The translations under genes were made by a program, and so were the position numbers. Below, piece after piece: positions 33,087 to 40,779 of a stretch of DNA of 64,000 bases. Every line of letters begins with the position of its first letter. Position 1 is the stretch's first letter. The DNA lies in assembly GCA_963691885.1 (NCBI GenBank), contig OY829843.1, positions 3,720,001 to 3,784,000 of the forward strand, given 5' to 3'. The stretch comes from G963691885 sp963691885. GTDB taxonomy: Bacteria; Pseudomonadota; Alphaproteobacteria; UBA8366; Aestuariispiraceae. The notes beneath the pieces are model-generated. The model was given only the letters and a program-made list of their open reading frames with translations. It had not been told where the DNA came from and ran no database searches.

Positions 33087-34328
33087 ATGAGTTATCATTC
33101 AACAGACGCGCATTTTTCCGCAGCGACAGATTTCAACGGGACCGAGGCCAAGCTTGGGGCGCATAATTACAAACTGCTCGATGTTGTCCTAACGCGGGGT
33201 GAGGGTGTCCATGTCTGGGATGTCGACGGCAAGCGCTATCTCGACTGCCTGTCGGCCTATTCCGCCGTTAATCAGGGGCATTGCCATCCGAAAATCATTG
33301 AGGCGTTGGTCAACCAGGCTTCCCGTCTGACATTGACCTCCCGCGCATTTCACAATGATCAGCTTGCCGGATTCTATGAGGACATTGCGCGCCTCACCGA
33401 TTCTCACAAGGTTCTGCCGATGAACTCCGGCGCGGAAGCAGTGGAAAGCGCGATCAAGGCAGTCAGAAAATGGGGTTACGAGGTAAAGGGCGTTCCAGAG
33501 GGTCAGGCGGAGATCATTGTCTGTCGTAATAATTTCCACGGGCGCACCCTTGGGGTTGTCGGGTTCTCAACGGACCCCGTTGCACGGGGTCATTTCGGGC
33601 CTTTTGCACCAGGCTTTCGCAACGTGCCCTTCGGCGATATTGAGGCGTTCCGCGCGGCAATCAATGCAAACACCGTCGCCTTCCTTGTAGAGCCGATCCA
33701 GGGCGAGGCCGGGGTTATAATCCCCGTGGAAGGGTATTTCCGCGCGGTCCGCGACCTGTGCACCTCCAATGACATCACACTGATCCTGGATGAAATTCAG
33801 ACGGGCCTGGGTCGCACCGGGGCACTGCTGGCCGAAGAACATGAGGGGATTGAGGCGGATGTCACTCTTGTCGGCAAGGCCTTGTCGGGCGGCGTTTATC
33901 CGGTCTCTGCCGTGCTGTCTAATAGCGAGGTTCTGGGTGTTCTGCGCCCTGGGCAACACGGATCGACCTTTGGCGGCAATCCGCTGGCCTGTGCCGTTGC
34001 GCGTGCCGCCCTGTCAGTCCTGGTTGAAGAAGGCATGATCGAGAACGCCGCGGAAATGGGCGATCGGTTCAAGACCGGCCTCAACTCCATTCGGTCAAAT
34101 GCCGTGGTGGATATTCGGGGGCGCGGTCTGATGCTGGCCGTCGAACTGGACCCTGCCGCGGGAGGTGCCCGAAAATACTGCGAGGCACTGCGGGACCGCG
34201 GGATTTTGTGCAAGGATACCCATGAGCATTCAATCCGGATCGCACCGCCGCTGGTCATCGATTCTGACCAGGTTGACTGGGCATTGGAACAGTTTGATCA
34301 CGTGTTGACCGCAGCGGACTTGCACTAA
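33087..34328 (+). CDS. rocD: Ornithine aminotransferase
   Basis: A 413-residue class III aminotransferase: 'GVHVWDVDGKRYLDCLSAYSAVNQGHCHPKI' (N-terminal phrase diagnostic of OAT, shortened), 'MNSGAEAVESAIK' (PLP phosphate), 'NNFHGRTLG', Asp of 'LILDEIQTGLGRTG', PLP Lys of 'LVGKALSGGVYPVSA', and 'GSTFGGNPLACAVA'. It transfers the delta-amino group of ornithine to 2-oxoglutarate, giving glutamate semialdehyde. A CGAGGAG site precedes the ATG. It works with the arginase encoded just upstream. Confidence 0.93.
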   Translation: MSYHSTDAHFSAATDFNGTEAKLGAHNYKLLDVVLTRGEGVHVWDVDGKRYLDCLSAYSAVNQGHCHPKIIEALVNQASRLTLTSRAFHNDQLAGFYEDIARLTDSHKVLPMNSGAEAVESAIKAVRKWGYEVKGVPEGQAEIIVCRNNFHGRTLGVVGFSTDPVARGHFGPFAPGFRNVPFGDIEAFRAAINANTVAFLVEPIQGEAGVIIPVEGYFRAVRDLCTSNDITLILDEIQTGLGRTGALLAEEHEGIEADVTLVGKALSGGVYPVSAVLSNSEVLGVLRPGQHGSTFGGNPLACAVARAALSVLVEEGMIENAAEMGDRFKTGLNSIRSNAVVDIRGRGLMLAVELDPAAGGARKYCEALRDRGILCKDTHEHSIRIAPPLVIDSDQVDWALEQFDHVLTAADLH

Positions 34329-34417
34329 GGCGTGGAATGCATTTAGGTCGCGAAAGGATGCCTTTCCGTCCAGATCAGGCGTCCATCAGTCAACACGCTT
34401 GAGAGGGATCGCGGCCT

Positions 34418-34741
34418 ATGCCCAATGTAACGTTCAAACATCATGACGGAACCGAGGAAACGGTTTCCATCGACAATGGCAAAAGCGTCATGTTGGGGGC
34501 GCTGACCAGCAACATTGATGGTATCGAAGCGGAATGCGGGGGCTCCTGCATGTGCGCAACCTGTCACGTTTATGTCGATGAGGCATGGATGGACAAGGTG
34601 CCAGCGATGCAGATCCTTGAAGAAGAAATGCTTGAAGACACCGCCGCCGAGCGCAAGAGCAACAGTCGCCTTAGCTGTCAGATTGAAATGTCCGACGCGC
34701 TTGATGGTCTGGTTGTGACCCTGCCGGAAACTCAGGTCTGA
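34418..34741 (+). CDS. [2Fe-2S] ferredoxin, adrenodoxin/putidaredoxin type
   Basis: A 107-residue electron carrier. The cluster ligands are visible as C-x5-C-x2-C in 'ECGGSCMCATCHVYV' and the fourth Cys in 'RLSCQIEM'. The acidic helix 'EEEMLEDTAAE' is the usual docking surface for partner proteins. Such ferredoxins pass electrons from the FAD-dependent reductase to cytochrome P450 or ring-hydroxylating oxygenases. The reductase gene follows four bases later, but no P450 or Rieske oxygenase is in this cluster, so the final partner is unknown. Confidence 0.92.
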   Translation: MPNVTFKHHDGTEETVSIDNGKSVMLGALTSNIDGIEAECGGSCMCATCHVYVDEAWMDKVPAMQILEEEMLEDTAAERKSNSRLSCQIEMSDALDGLVVTLPETQV

Positions 34742-34745
34742 ACCT

Positions 34746-35990
34746 ATGTCAGCCGATGCTGGTCTCGTCGTCATTGGTGCCTCCCACGCCGGTCATCAGA
34801 TCGCGGTCGCGGCCCGCCAGGCCGGGTATGCCGAACCGATCATCCTGTTGAGCGACGAGGACGCGTTGCCTTATCAGCGCCCGCCTTTGTCGAAGGCCTA
34901 TATGATGGGCAAGGTCGACGCCGACGGTTTGATTTTCCGCTCCAGAGAGTTCTTCCAAGATCAGGATATTGATCTGCGCCTCGGCGTGAGTGTCGCCGGA
35001 ATAGACAGAGAAGCCAAAGAGGTGCGTTGCGCTGATGGATCGGTGCTGCCGTATACGCTGTTGGCGATAGCGACGGGGACGCGGGTGCGACCGCTGCCGG
35101 TTCCAGGGGCCCATCTGGATGGTGTGCACTATATCCGAACGCTCTCTGATATTGATCGCATCATGGCTGAGCTGGAGGCGGTTCAGAATGTCGTCGTAAT
35201 CGGTGGGGGCTTCATCGGCCTTGAAGGGGCGGCGGCTCTGCGCCAGATGGGCAAAGAGGTCGCCGTTGTGGAACTGGCCGACCGATTTATGGCAAGGGGG
35301 GTCGGCGTCACGGTGTCCTCTTTCTTTGCTAACCATCACCGGGAACAGGGCGTGGATGTCTATTTGCAGACGGGCGTCTCTGAACTGACAGGTGAGGGTG
35401 GCAAAGTCGCCGGCGTTTCGCTCTCGAACGGGGAGGTCCTGAAGGCCGACCTTGTCATCGCCGGGATCGGCGTCATTGCCAATCAGGAGCTGGCCGTTGA
35501 GGCTGGCCTGGACTGCGATGACGGTATTCTGGTTGACGAGAACGCGCGGACGAGTGATCCGTCAATTTTTGGTGCGGGTGATGTAACCCGCTTCAACAGC
35601 CGCTTTGCGCCAATGTCGTTGCGTCTGGAGTCTGTTCAGAACGCGACCGATCAGGCACGCGCAGCCGGGGCTGCGATTGCAGGCGCAGCAAAACCCTATG
35701 ATTCTGCCCCCTGGTTCTGGTCGGATCAGTTTGATCTGAAACTGCAGATGACCGGCATCACGTCCGGCCATGATAAAGAGGTCATGCGGGGTGAACCCTC
35801 CGCCGAAGGGTTCTCGGTATTCTACTTCAAGGGCGATACCTGGCTCGGCACGGATACGGTCAATCGCCCTTCGGATCACATTTCGTCACGGCGTTTGTTG
35901 GACATGGGCTATGCCCTGTCTGCTGAAGAGGCGGCGGATGAGACCCTCGCCCTGAAAGACGTTTTGAAACAGGCCCGCAAGGCGTCTTAG
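34746..35990 (+). CDS. FAD-dependent ferredoxin reductase
   Basis: A 414-residue NAD(P)H:ferredoxin reductase of the putidaredoxin-reductase type: N-terminal FAD motif 'VVIGASHAGHQIAVAAR', 'YQRPPLSKAYM' (diagnostic), 'LLAIATGTRVRPLPV', NAD-binding 'VVVIGGGFIGLEGAAAL', and FAD-contact 'SIFGAGDVTRF'. The C-terminal domain ends near 'RRLLDMG'. It would pass electrons from NADH to the ferredoxin encoded directly upstream. The acceptor oxygenase is not adjacent; the cluster's TauD-type enzyme does not need ferredoxin. Confidence 0.93.
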   Translation: MSADAGLVVIGASHAGHQIAVAARQAGYAEPIILLSDEDALPYQRPPLSKAYMMGKVDADGLIFRSREFFQDQDIDLRLGVSVAGIDREAKEVRCADGSVLPYTLLAIATGTRVRPLPVPGAHLDGVHYIRTLSDIDRIMAELEAVQNVVVIGGGFIGLEGAAALRQMGKEVAVVELADRFMARGVGVTVSSFFANHHREQGVDVYLQTGVSELTGEGGKVAGVSLSNGEVLKADLVIAGIGVIANQELAVEAGLDCDDGILVDENARTSDPSIFGAGDVTRFNSRFAPMSLRLESVQNATDQARAAGAAIAGAAKPYDSAPWFWSDQFDLKLQMTGITSGHDKEVMRGEPSAEGFSVFYFKGDTWLGTDTVNRPSDHISSRRLLDMGYALSAEEAADETLALKDVLKQARKAS

Positions 35991-35992
35991 AG

Positions 35993-37204
35993 CTATTTCG
36001 GTTCCCGCATTGCGCCGTTGGCCCAGCTCACATTTGACATGCCGATGAAACGGGCCTGTCGCTCCAGTTCTGAGTCCAGTTTCTGCAGGCGTCCTGCGCC
36101 CATGCGGATGCCGCGCTCAGGCCAAAAGGCCGTCACGTGTAATGCGTCACTCGCCCGGTCTCCCTTCATATCGATCCGTCCGATGATCTTCTCACCTTCC
36201 AAGAGCGGGAAGACGTAGTAGCCGTATTGCCGCTTTGGCGCGGGAACGAAGATCTCAATTCGGTAATCCAGATTGAACAGGCGCTTCAGACGGTTGCGGT
36301 CGCGCAGGACGGGATCAAACGGGCTGAGGGTGCGAACCCGCGCTGGTGCTTCCTCGGCATTTTCCATCAGTGTTTCGATATCAGGCCGGGCGAAGGCTTT
36401 TCGAGGTTTGCTGCCGTCAATCGCAGCAACCTGGACCGGGATAAGACTTTCCGGACCCTGGCGTTCGCACCACTCGGTCGCCTCTTTCGGGGTAATGCTG
36501 TCGAAGAACCGTGCGATCTCGCCCGGCGCGGCAACGCCGAGCCGATGGATCGCTGCACGGCAGGCCCAATCCACAAAATCTTCATGACTGCAGCGGTTTT
36601 CGATGTGGTCCCTCGGGATGACACGTTCTGTCAGGTCATAAAGCTTCTGGAAACCCTCCCGTCGGGCCACGGCGAGCTCGCCTGTGCGCCACAGATATTC
36701 CAGGGCTGTCTTGCTGGCATGCCAATCCCACCAGCCGGCACCACCCTTTGGGCGGTCCTCTTCAAAATCCCTCGCTCGCAGCGGGCCTTCTTGTGCGATC
36801 CGGTTCCGGACCGCATCCAGAACGGGCCGGAAATCATGTCCCCGCCATTTTGTGAAGCGTTCGGCCAATCGCTTGGCGTCCCGGTCAAATCGATGCTGCC
36901 AATAGGGAAAGAAACTGGTGGGAATGAGGCAGGCATCATGGGTCCAGTTTTCAAACAGGCGGGCTTCCTTTGCATGGAGACGATCCAGCTGGTGAGGTCG
37001 GTAAGACTGACTTCTGGTCTGAAGGATCATGTGGTGGGCGCGGGCGACCACCTGGACACTATCCAACTGCACATAACCCATTGCTTCGATCAGGTCATAG
37101 AGCTGATCGTTGTTGATCGCCCGACCCGGGTTACGGGTCAGGCCCTGCAGGTTGAGGACTAGGCGTCGCGCCTGTTCGGCACTGATGAATAGCGGTGTTG
37201 TCAC
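35993..37204 (-). CDS. YcaQ-like winged-helix DNA glycosylase family protein
   Basis: A 403-residue protein with the HTH_42/DUF1006 architecture of YcaQ, a glycosylase that removes crosslinked or alkylated bases. The N-terminal helix-turn segment is followed by 'GYVQLDSVQVVARAHHMIL', containing the QxD motif used for catalysis by the E. coli enzyme. Other family phrases are 'FENWTHDACLIP', 'GGAGWWDWHASKTALEYLWRTGEL', 'LSPFDPVLRDR' and 'RIEIFVPAPKRQYGYYVFPLL'. The start is a GTG at 37204. It is convergent with the ferredoxin reductase gene (two bases apart) and divergent from uup. Confidence 0.85.
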   Translation of the reverse strand: MTTPLFISAEQARRLVLNLQGLTRNPGRAINNDQLYDLIEAMGYVQLDSVQVVARAHHMILQTRSQSYRPHQLDRLHAKEARLFENWTHDACLIPTSFFPYWQHRFDRDAKRLAERFTKWRGHDFRPVLDAVRNRIAQEGPLRARDFEEDRPKGGAGWWDWHASKTALEYLWRTGELAVARREGFQKLYDLTERVIPRDHIENRCSHEDFVDWACRAAIHRLGVAAPGEIARFFDSITPKEATEWCERQGPESLIPVQVAAIDGSKPRKAFARPDIETLMENAEEAPARVRTLSPFDPVLRDRNRLKRLFNLDYRIEIFVPAPKRQYGYYVFPLLEGEKIIGRIDMKGDRASDALHVTAFWPERGIRMGAGRLQKLDSELERQARFIGMSNVSWANGAMREPK

Positions 37205-37323
37205 GGATTAAGACTCTCGATGCTGGCTGGTGGTTATCGTGCCGCGCGTCGCTGCACCTCGCAAGCTTGCAGCACGGGCGGGTGTTGGTTAGGTAGATGC
37301 ACGGTTTGTACCCTGGAGAGATC

Positions 37324-39138
37324 ATGGCACCCCCGATCCTGCATCTGCGCGATATCCACCTGTCTTTTGGGGGCACGCCCCTGTTGACGGGCGTTGAGCT
37401 GGTCGTTCAGGAACGGGACCGGATCTGCCTGGTGGGCCGGAATGGCAGTGGCAAGTCCACCTTGATGAAAATCGCAGCGGGTGTGATAGAGGCAGACAAA
37501 GGCGACATCTTTCGCCAACCGGGGACGACCATTGCCTATCTCAGTCAAGAACCGGATTTCACAGGTTTTGAGACGACACTTGAATTTGTAACATCGGGTT
37601 TGAGTGACGGCCATGATCCCTATCTTGGTCAGGTTTACCTTGAACAACTTGGATTGCGGGGCGACGAAGATCCGAGAACCCTGTCCGGTGGTGAAGCACG
37701 CCGATGTGGCCTTGCCCGTGTTTTAACACTTGATCCTGACATTTTGTTGCTGGATGAACCGACCAACCATCTGGACCTGGCGGCGATTGAATGGCTGGAA
37801 GGGGAGTTGAAGTCGCTGCGCGGGGCGATCGTGATGGTCAGCCATGACCGTCGCATCCTTGAAAACCTCTCAAAACGGACGGTCTGGTTGTTTCAGGGGC
37901 TGTCCCGCAGTCTGGATCAGGGGTTTAAAAACTTCGAAACCTGGCGGGAAAAACAGTTGGCGGAATGGGACGAAGCCCGCCACCAGCTTAACAAAAAGAT
38001 CGCCCGCGAAATGGACTGGCTACATAAAGGTGTCACGGCCCGACGCAAGCGAAATCAGGGACGATTGCGGGCGCTGAACGAATTGCGCGCTCAACGTAAG
38101 GCAGGACGTCAGACCTCCGGCGGTGCTCCCATGTCGGCATCGGATGCTGATATGTCCGGCAAGCGGGTGGCTGATCTGAAGCATGTCGTCAAAGACTATG
38201 GCGACGGGCCGGTGGTCGATGACCTTTCCATTCGGGTGATGCGGGGGGATCGTCTGGGCATCGTCGGGCCGAATGGCGCTGGGAAGACCACGATGATCCG
38301 CCTGATGCTGGGCGAAACAGAGGCGAGCAGCGGCGAGGTAACGCTTGGCACGAACCTGCATATCGCGACCCTGGACCAGAAGCGGGAGAAACTGGATCCG
38401 ACCTGGACGCTGGCGGAGGCGATAACGTCAGGCACTGGTGATACCGTCGAAATCGGTGGCGAACGCCGTCACATTATGGGGTATCTTCAGGACTTCCTGT
38501 TTACCCCGGAGCAGGCGCGCACCCCGGTCTCCCGACTTTCAGGGGGGGAACGCGGTCGGTTGGCGCTGGCCCGTGCCCTGGCCAAGGCCTCAAACCTGAT
38601 GATTCTCGACGAACCGACCAATGATCTGGACATCGAAACACTGGACTTGCTGCAGGAAATGCTCGGCAATTACGCAGGGACGGTCATTCTGGTCAGCCAT
38701 GACCGTGATTTCTTGGATCGAACCGTTACTTCTGTTGTCGCCTATGAGGGCAAGGGAAAATGGGTGGAATATGCCGGCGGCTATACCGACATGGTCGAAC
38801 AGCGCGGCAAGGGCCTGGAAGAGGTACGGGAAAATCAGGAGCCCGCACGACGCTCAAACACCGCTAAGCCCAAGAAGGGGAAAAGCGGCGGCCAAAGCCA
38901 AAAACTCAGTTATAAGCAGAAGCACGCTCTAGAGGTTTTGCCCGGAAAAATCGAAGCATTGGAGAGCGAGGTTGCCGAGTTGCAGTCGCGGCTGGCCGAT
39001 CCCGATTTCTACAACCGGGATCCAGCCGGTTATGACAGTGTCACACAGCAACTTGGGAGCGCAGAAACGAGTCTTTCCGAGATGGAGGAAGAGTGGCTGG
39101 AACTGGAAATGTTGCGAGAGGAAATTAACGCGGGCTAA
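37324..39138 (+). CDS. uup: ABC-F ATPase, Uup-like
   Basis: About 604 residues with two ABC ATPase domains and no membrane segments. Domain 1 has 'GRNGSGKSTL', 'LSGGEARRCGLARVL' and 'LLLDEPTNHLDL'; domain 2 has 'GPNGAGKTTM', 'LSGGERGRLALARAL' and 'LILDEPTNDLDI' with the short interdomain linker rich in Arg/Lys. A C-terminal coiled coil (about 540-604, 'LEVLPGKIEALESEVAELQSRLADPDFY' in part) is diagnostic of Uup, which binds branched DNA and ribosomes. ATG 37324 follows CTGGAGAG; an upstream ATG at 37297 has no such site. Confidence 0.92.
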   Translation: MAPPILHLRDIHLSFGGTPLLTGVELVVQERDRICLVGRNGSGKSTLMKIAAGVIEADKGDIFRQPGTTIAYLSQEPDFTGFETTLEFVTSGLSDGHDPYLGQVYLEQLGLRGDEDPRTLSGGEARRCGLARVLTLDPDILLLDEPTNHLDLAAIEWLEGELKSLRGAIVMVSHDRRILENLSKRTVWLFQGLSRSLDQGFKNFETWREKQLAEWDEARHQLNKKIAREMDWLHKGVTARRKRNQGRLRALNELRAQRKAGRQTSGGAPMSASDADMSGKRVADLKHVVKDYGDGPVVDDLSIRVMRGDRLGIVGPNGAGKTTMIRLMLGETEASSGEVTLGTNLHIATLDQKREKLDPTWTLAEAITSGTGDTVEIGGERRHIMGYLQDFLFTPEQARTPVSRLSGGERGRLALARALAKASNLMILDEPTNDLDIETLDLLQEMLGNYAGTVILVSHDRDFLDRTVTSVVAYEGKGKWVEYAGGYTDMVEQRGKGLEEVRENQEPARRSNTAKPKKGKSGGQSQKLSYKQKHALEVLPGKIEALESEVAELQSRLADPDFYNRDPAGYDSVTQQLGSAETSLSEMEEEWLELEMLREEINAG

Positions 39139-39186
39139 TCTCTTTGAGGTTCGCAAGAGTCGGACGGATTATTTTCGGAGGAAGCC

Positions 39187-40758
39187 ATGCATTCAGGTGC
39201 GAACCTGTCCAGTCATCACGTGATAACGAAACCAGCCTCCGTATCAACGACCGGTATGGTCGCCGCCCAGCATCGCCGGGCGGCAGAGGCTGGATCAGCA
39301 ATTCTGGCAGAGGGGGGTAATGCGGTTGATGCAGCAATCGCGACCTCCTTTGCCATCGGCGTTGTCGAACCCTGGATGAGTGGATTGGGCGGCGGTGGAT
39401 ACATGGTTATTCGCCAACCGGGCGAAGCAGGGGCAAAAGTCGTTGAATTCGGCATGAAGAGCCCGGCCGCGCTAGACCCGGCGGATTATCCATTGACCGG
39501 CGGTGTCGCGTCCGACCTTTTTCCCTGGCCTTCAGTCTTGGATGACCGGAACGTAATCGGCGGAACGGCCGTTGCTTTGCCCGGTGTTGTCGACGGTATG
39601 CGCGTCGCCCATGAAAATTTTGGTTCAATGAAATGGGCTGATCTTTTAACCCCTGCCATTCAACTCGCTGGTGAGGGATCATTGGTTGACTGGTATGCGC
39701 AGTTGCTGATTTCCGGGGTCGCCCGGGACCTAAACCGCTTTCCAAAGTCTAAAGCGACTTTTCTGGAAGAGGATGGGTATCCGATCGCATCCGCCTGGAC
39801 CGCGCTCGCAGAGAAACGACTGGATCAATCCAGCTATGCAGAAACGCTGCGGGCGTTGGCTGAGCAGGGTGGCCGGGCCTTCTATGACGGCAAGCTTGCG
39901 CGTTCCCTTGTCGAGGACCTGCAGCAAGAGGGCAGCGCGATCAGTGAAGCAGATCTTGCTGGCTATGAAGCACGGGTTGTTTCGGCATTGCGGCTGGAAC
40001 TGGACGAGGGGGAGATCTTTGCGACGCCGGAGCTGACCGCCGGTCCAACACTGGCACGGTTTTATGAACTGCTCGGCAAGGCGTCGATGGGGCGCTCCTA
40101 TCTTGGGCCAGATGCGTATCTTGCTTATGCAAGATCGCTTTTTACGGCATATGAGGAAAGATTGACCCGCATGGGGGATGTCGAAGGCGGGCGCGGCTGT
40201 ACAACCCATTTCAACGTGGTTGACCGCGATGGCACGATGGTGGCCGTGACGCAGACGCTGCTTTCTATCTTCGGGTCCAGGCTGATGTTGCCGCAATCAG
40301 GCGTCCTGATGAACAATGGTTTGATGTGGTTTGATCCGGAGCAAGGCAAACCAAATTCCCTACAACCTTCCAAGAAGTGTCTTTCAAATATGTGTCCGGT
40401 ATTGGGAGAGCGCAGTGATGGCTTGCAGTTTGCCCTTGGCGCAAGCGGTGGTCGCAAAATTCTGCCCGCTGTCGCACAGCTTTCTTCATTCATTCTTGAC
40501 TATGAACTGGATCTTGATGCCGCATTCCACACACCGCGCATTGATGTCAGTGGTGGGGACACTGTTGTTTACGATGAAAAGATAGGTCGGTTGACCAGAA
40601 AATTACTGGAAGAGAATTTCACCGCAATTGCGGCACCCCGCACGATGTATCCCTACAATTTTGGTTGTCCATCCGGGGTTACAGCATACAATGGCAGTTT
40701 TGCTGGCGCCACAGAAATTATGTCCCCTTGGGGCGACGCCATTAGCCCAGACCAATAA
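39187..40758 (+). CDS. Gamma-glutamyltransferase-family protein, apparently cytosolic
   Basis: A 523-residue N-terminal-nucleophile hydrolase family member. The first subunit phrase 'AILAEGGNAVDAAIATSFAIGVVEPWMSGLGGGGYMVI' (shortened) is diagnostic, and the autoprocessing Thr is in 'GCTTHFNVVDRDGTMVAVTQTL'. The late 'LGASGGRKILPAVAQL' corresponds to the oxyanion 'GG' segment. No signal peptide precedes the domain, which is unusual because bacterial GGTs are normally exported. The enzyme may process gamma-glutamyl conjugates in catabolism, as some cytosolic homologues do. A GGAGGAAG site precedes the ATG. The FadH-like reductase gene follows after 21 bases and is probably co-transcribed. Confidence 0.88.
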   Translation: MHSGANLSSHHVITKPASVSTTGMVAAQHRRAAEAGSAILAEGGNAVDAAIATSFAIGVVEPWMSGLGGGGYMVIRQPGEAGAKVVEFGMKSPAALDPADYPLTGGVASDLFPWPSVLDDRNVIGGTAVALPGVVDGMRVAHENFGSMKWADLLTPAIQLAGEGSLVDWYAQLLISGVARDLNRFPKSKATFLEEDGYPIASAWTALAEKRLDQSSYAETLRALAEQGGRAFYDGKLARSLVEDLQQEGSAISEADLAGYEARVVSALRLELDEGEIFATPELTAGPTLARFYELLGKASMGRSYLGPDAYLAYARSLFTAYEERLTRMGDVEGGRGCTTHFNVVDRDGTMVAVTQTLLSIFGSRLMLPQSGVLMNNGLMWFDPEQGKPNSLQPSKKCLSNMCPVLGERSDGLQFALGASGGRKILPAVAQLSSFILDYELDLDAAFHTPRIDVSGGDTVVYDEKIGRLTRKLLEENFTAIAAPRTMYPYNFGCPSGVTAYNGSFAGATEIMSPWGDAISPDQ

Positions 40759-40779
40759 AATACCGGGAAGTGAGTACCA

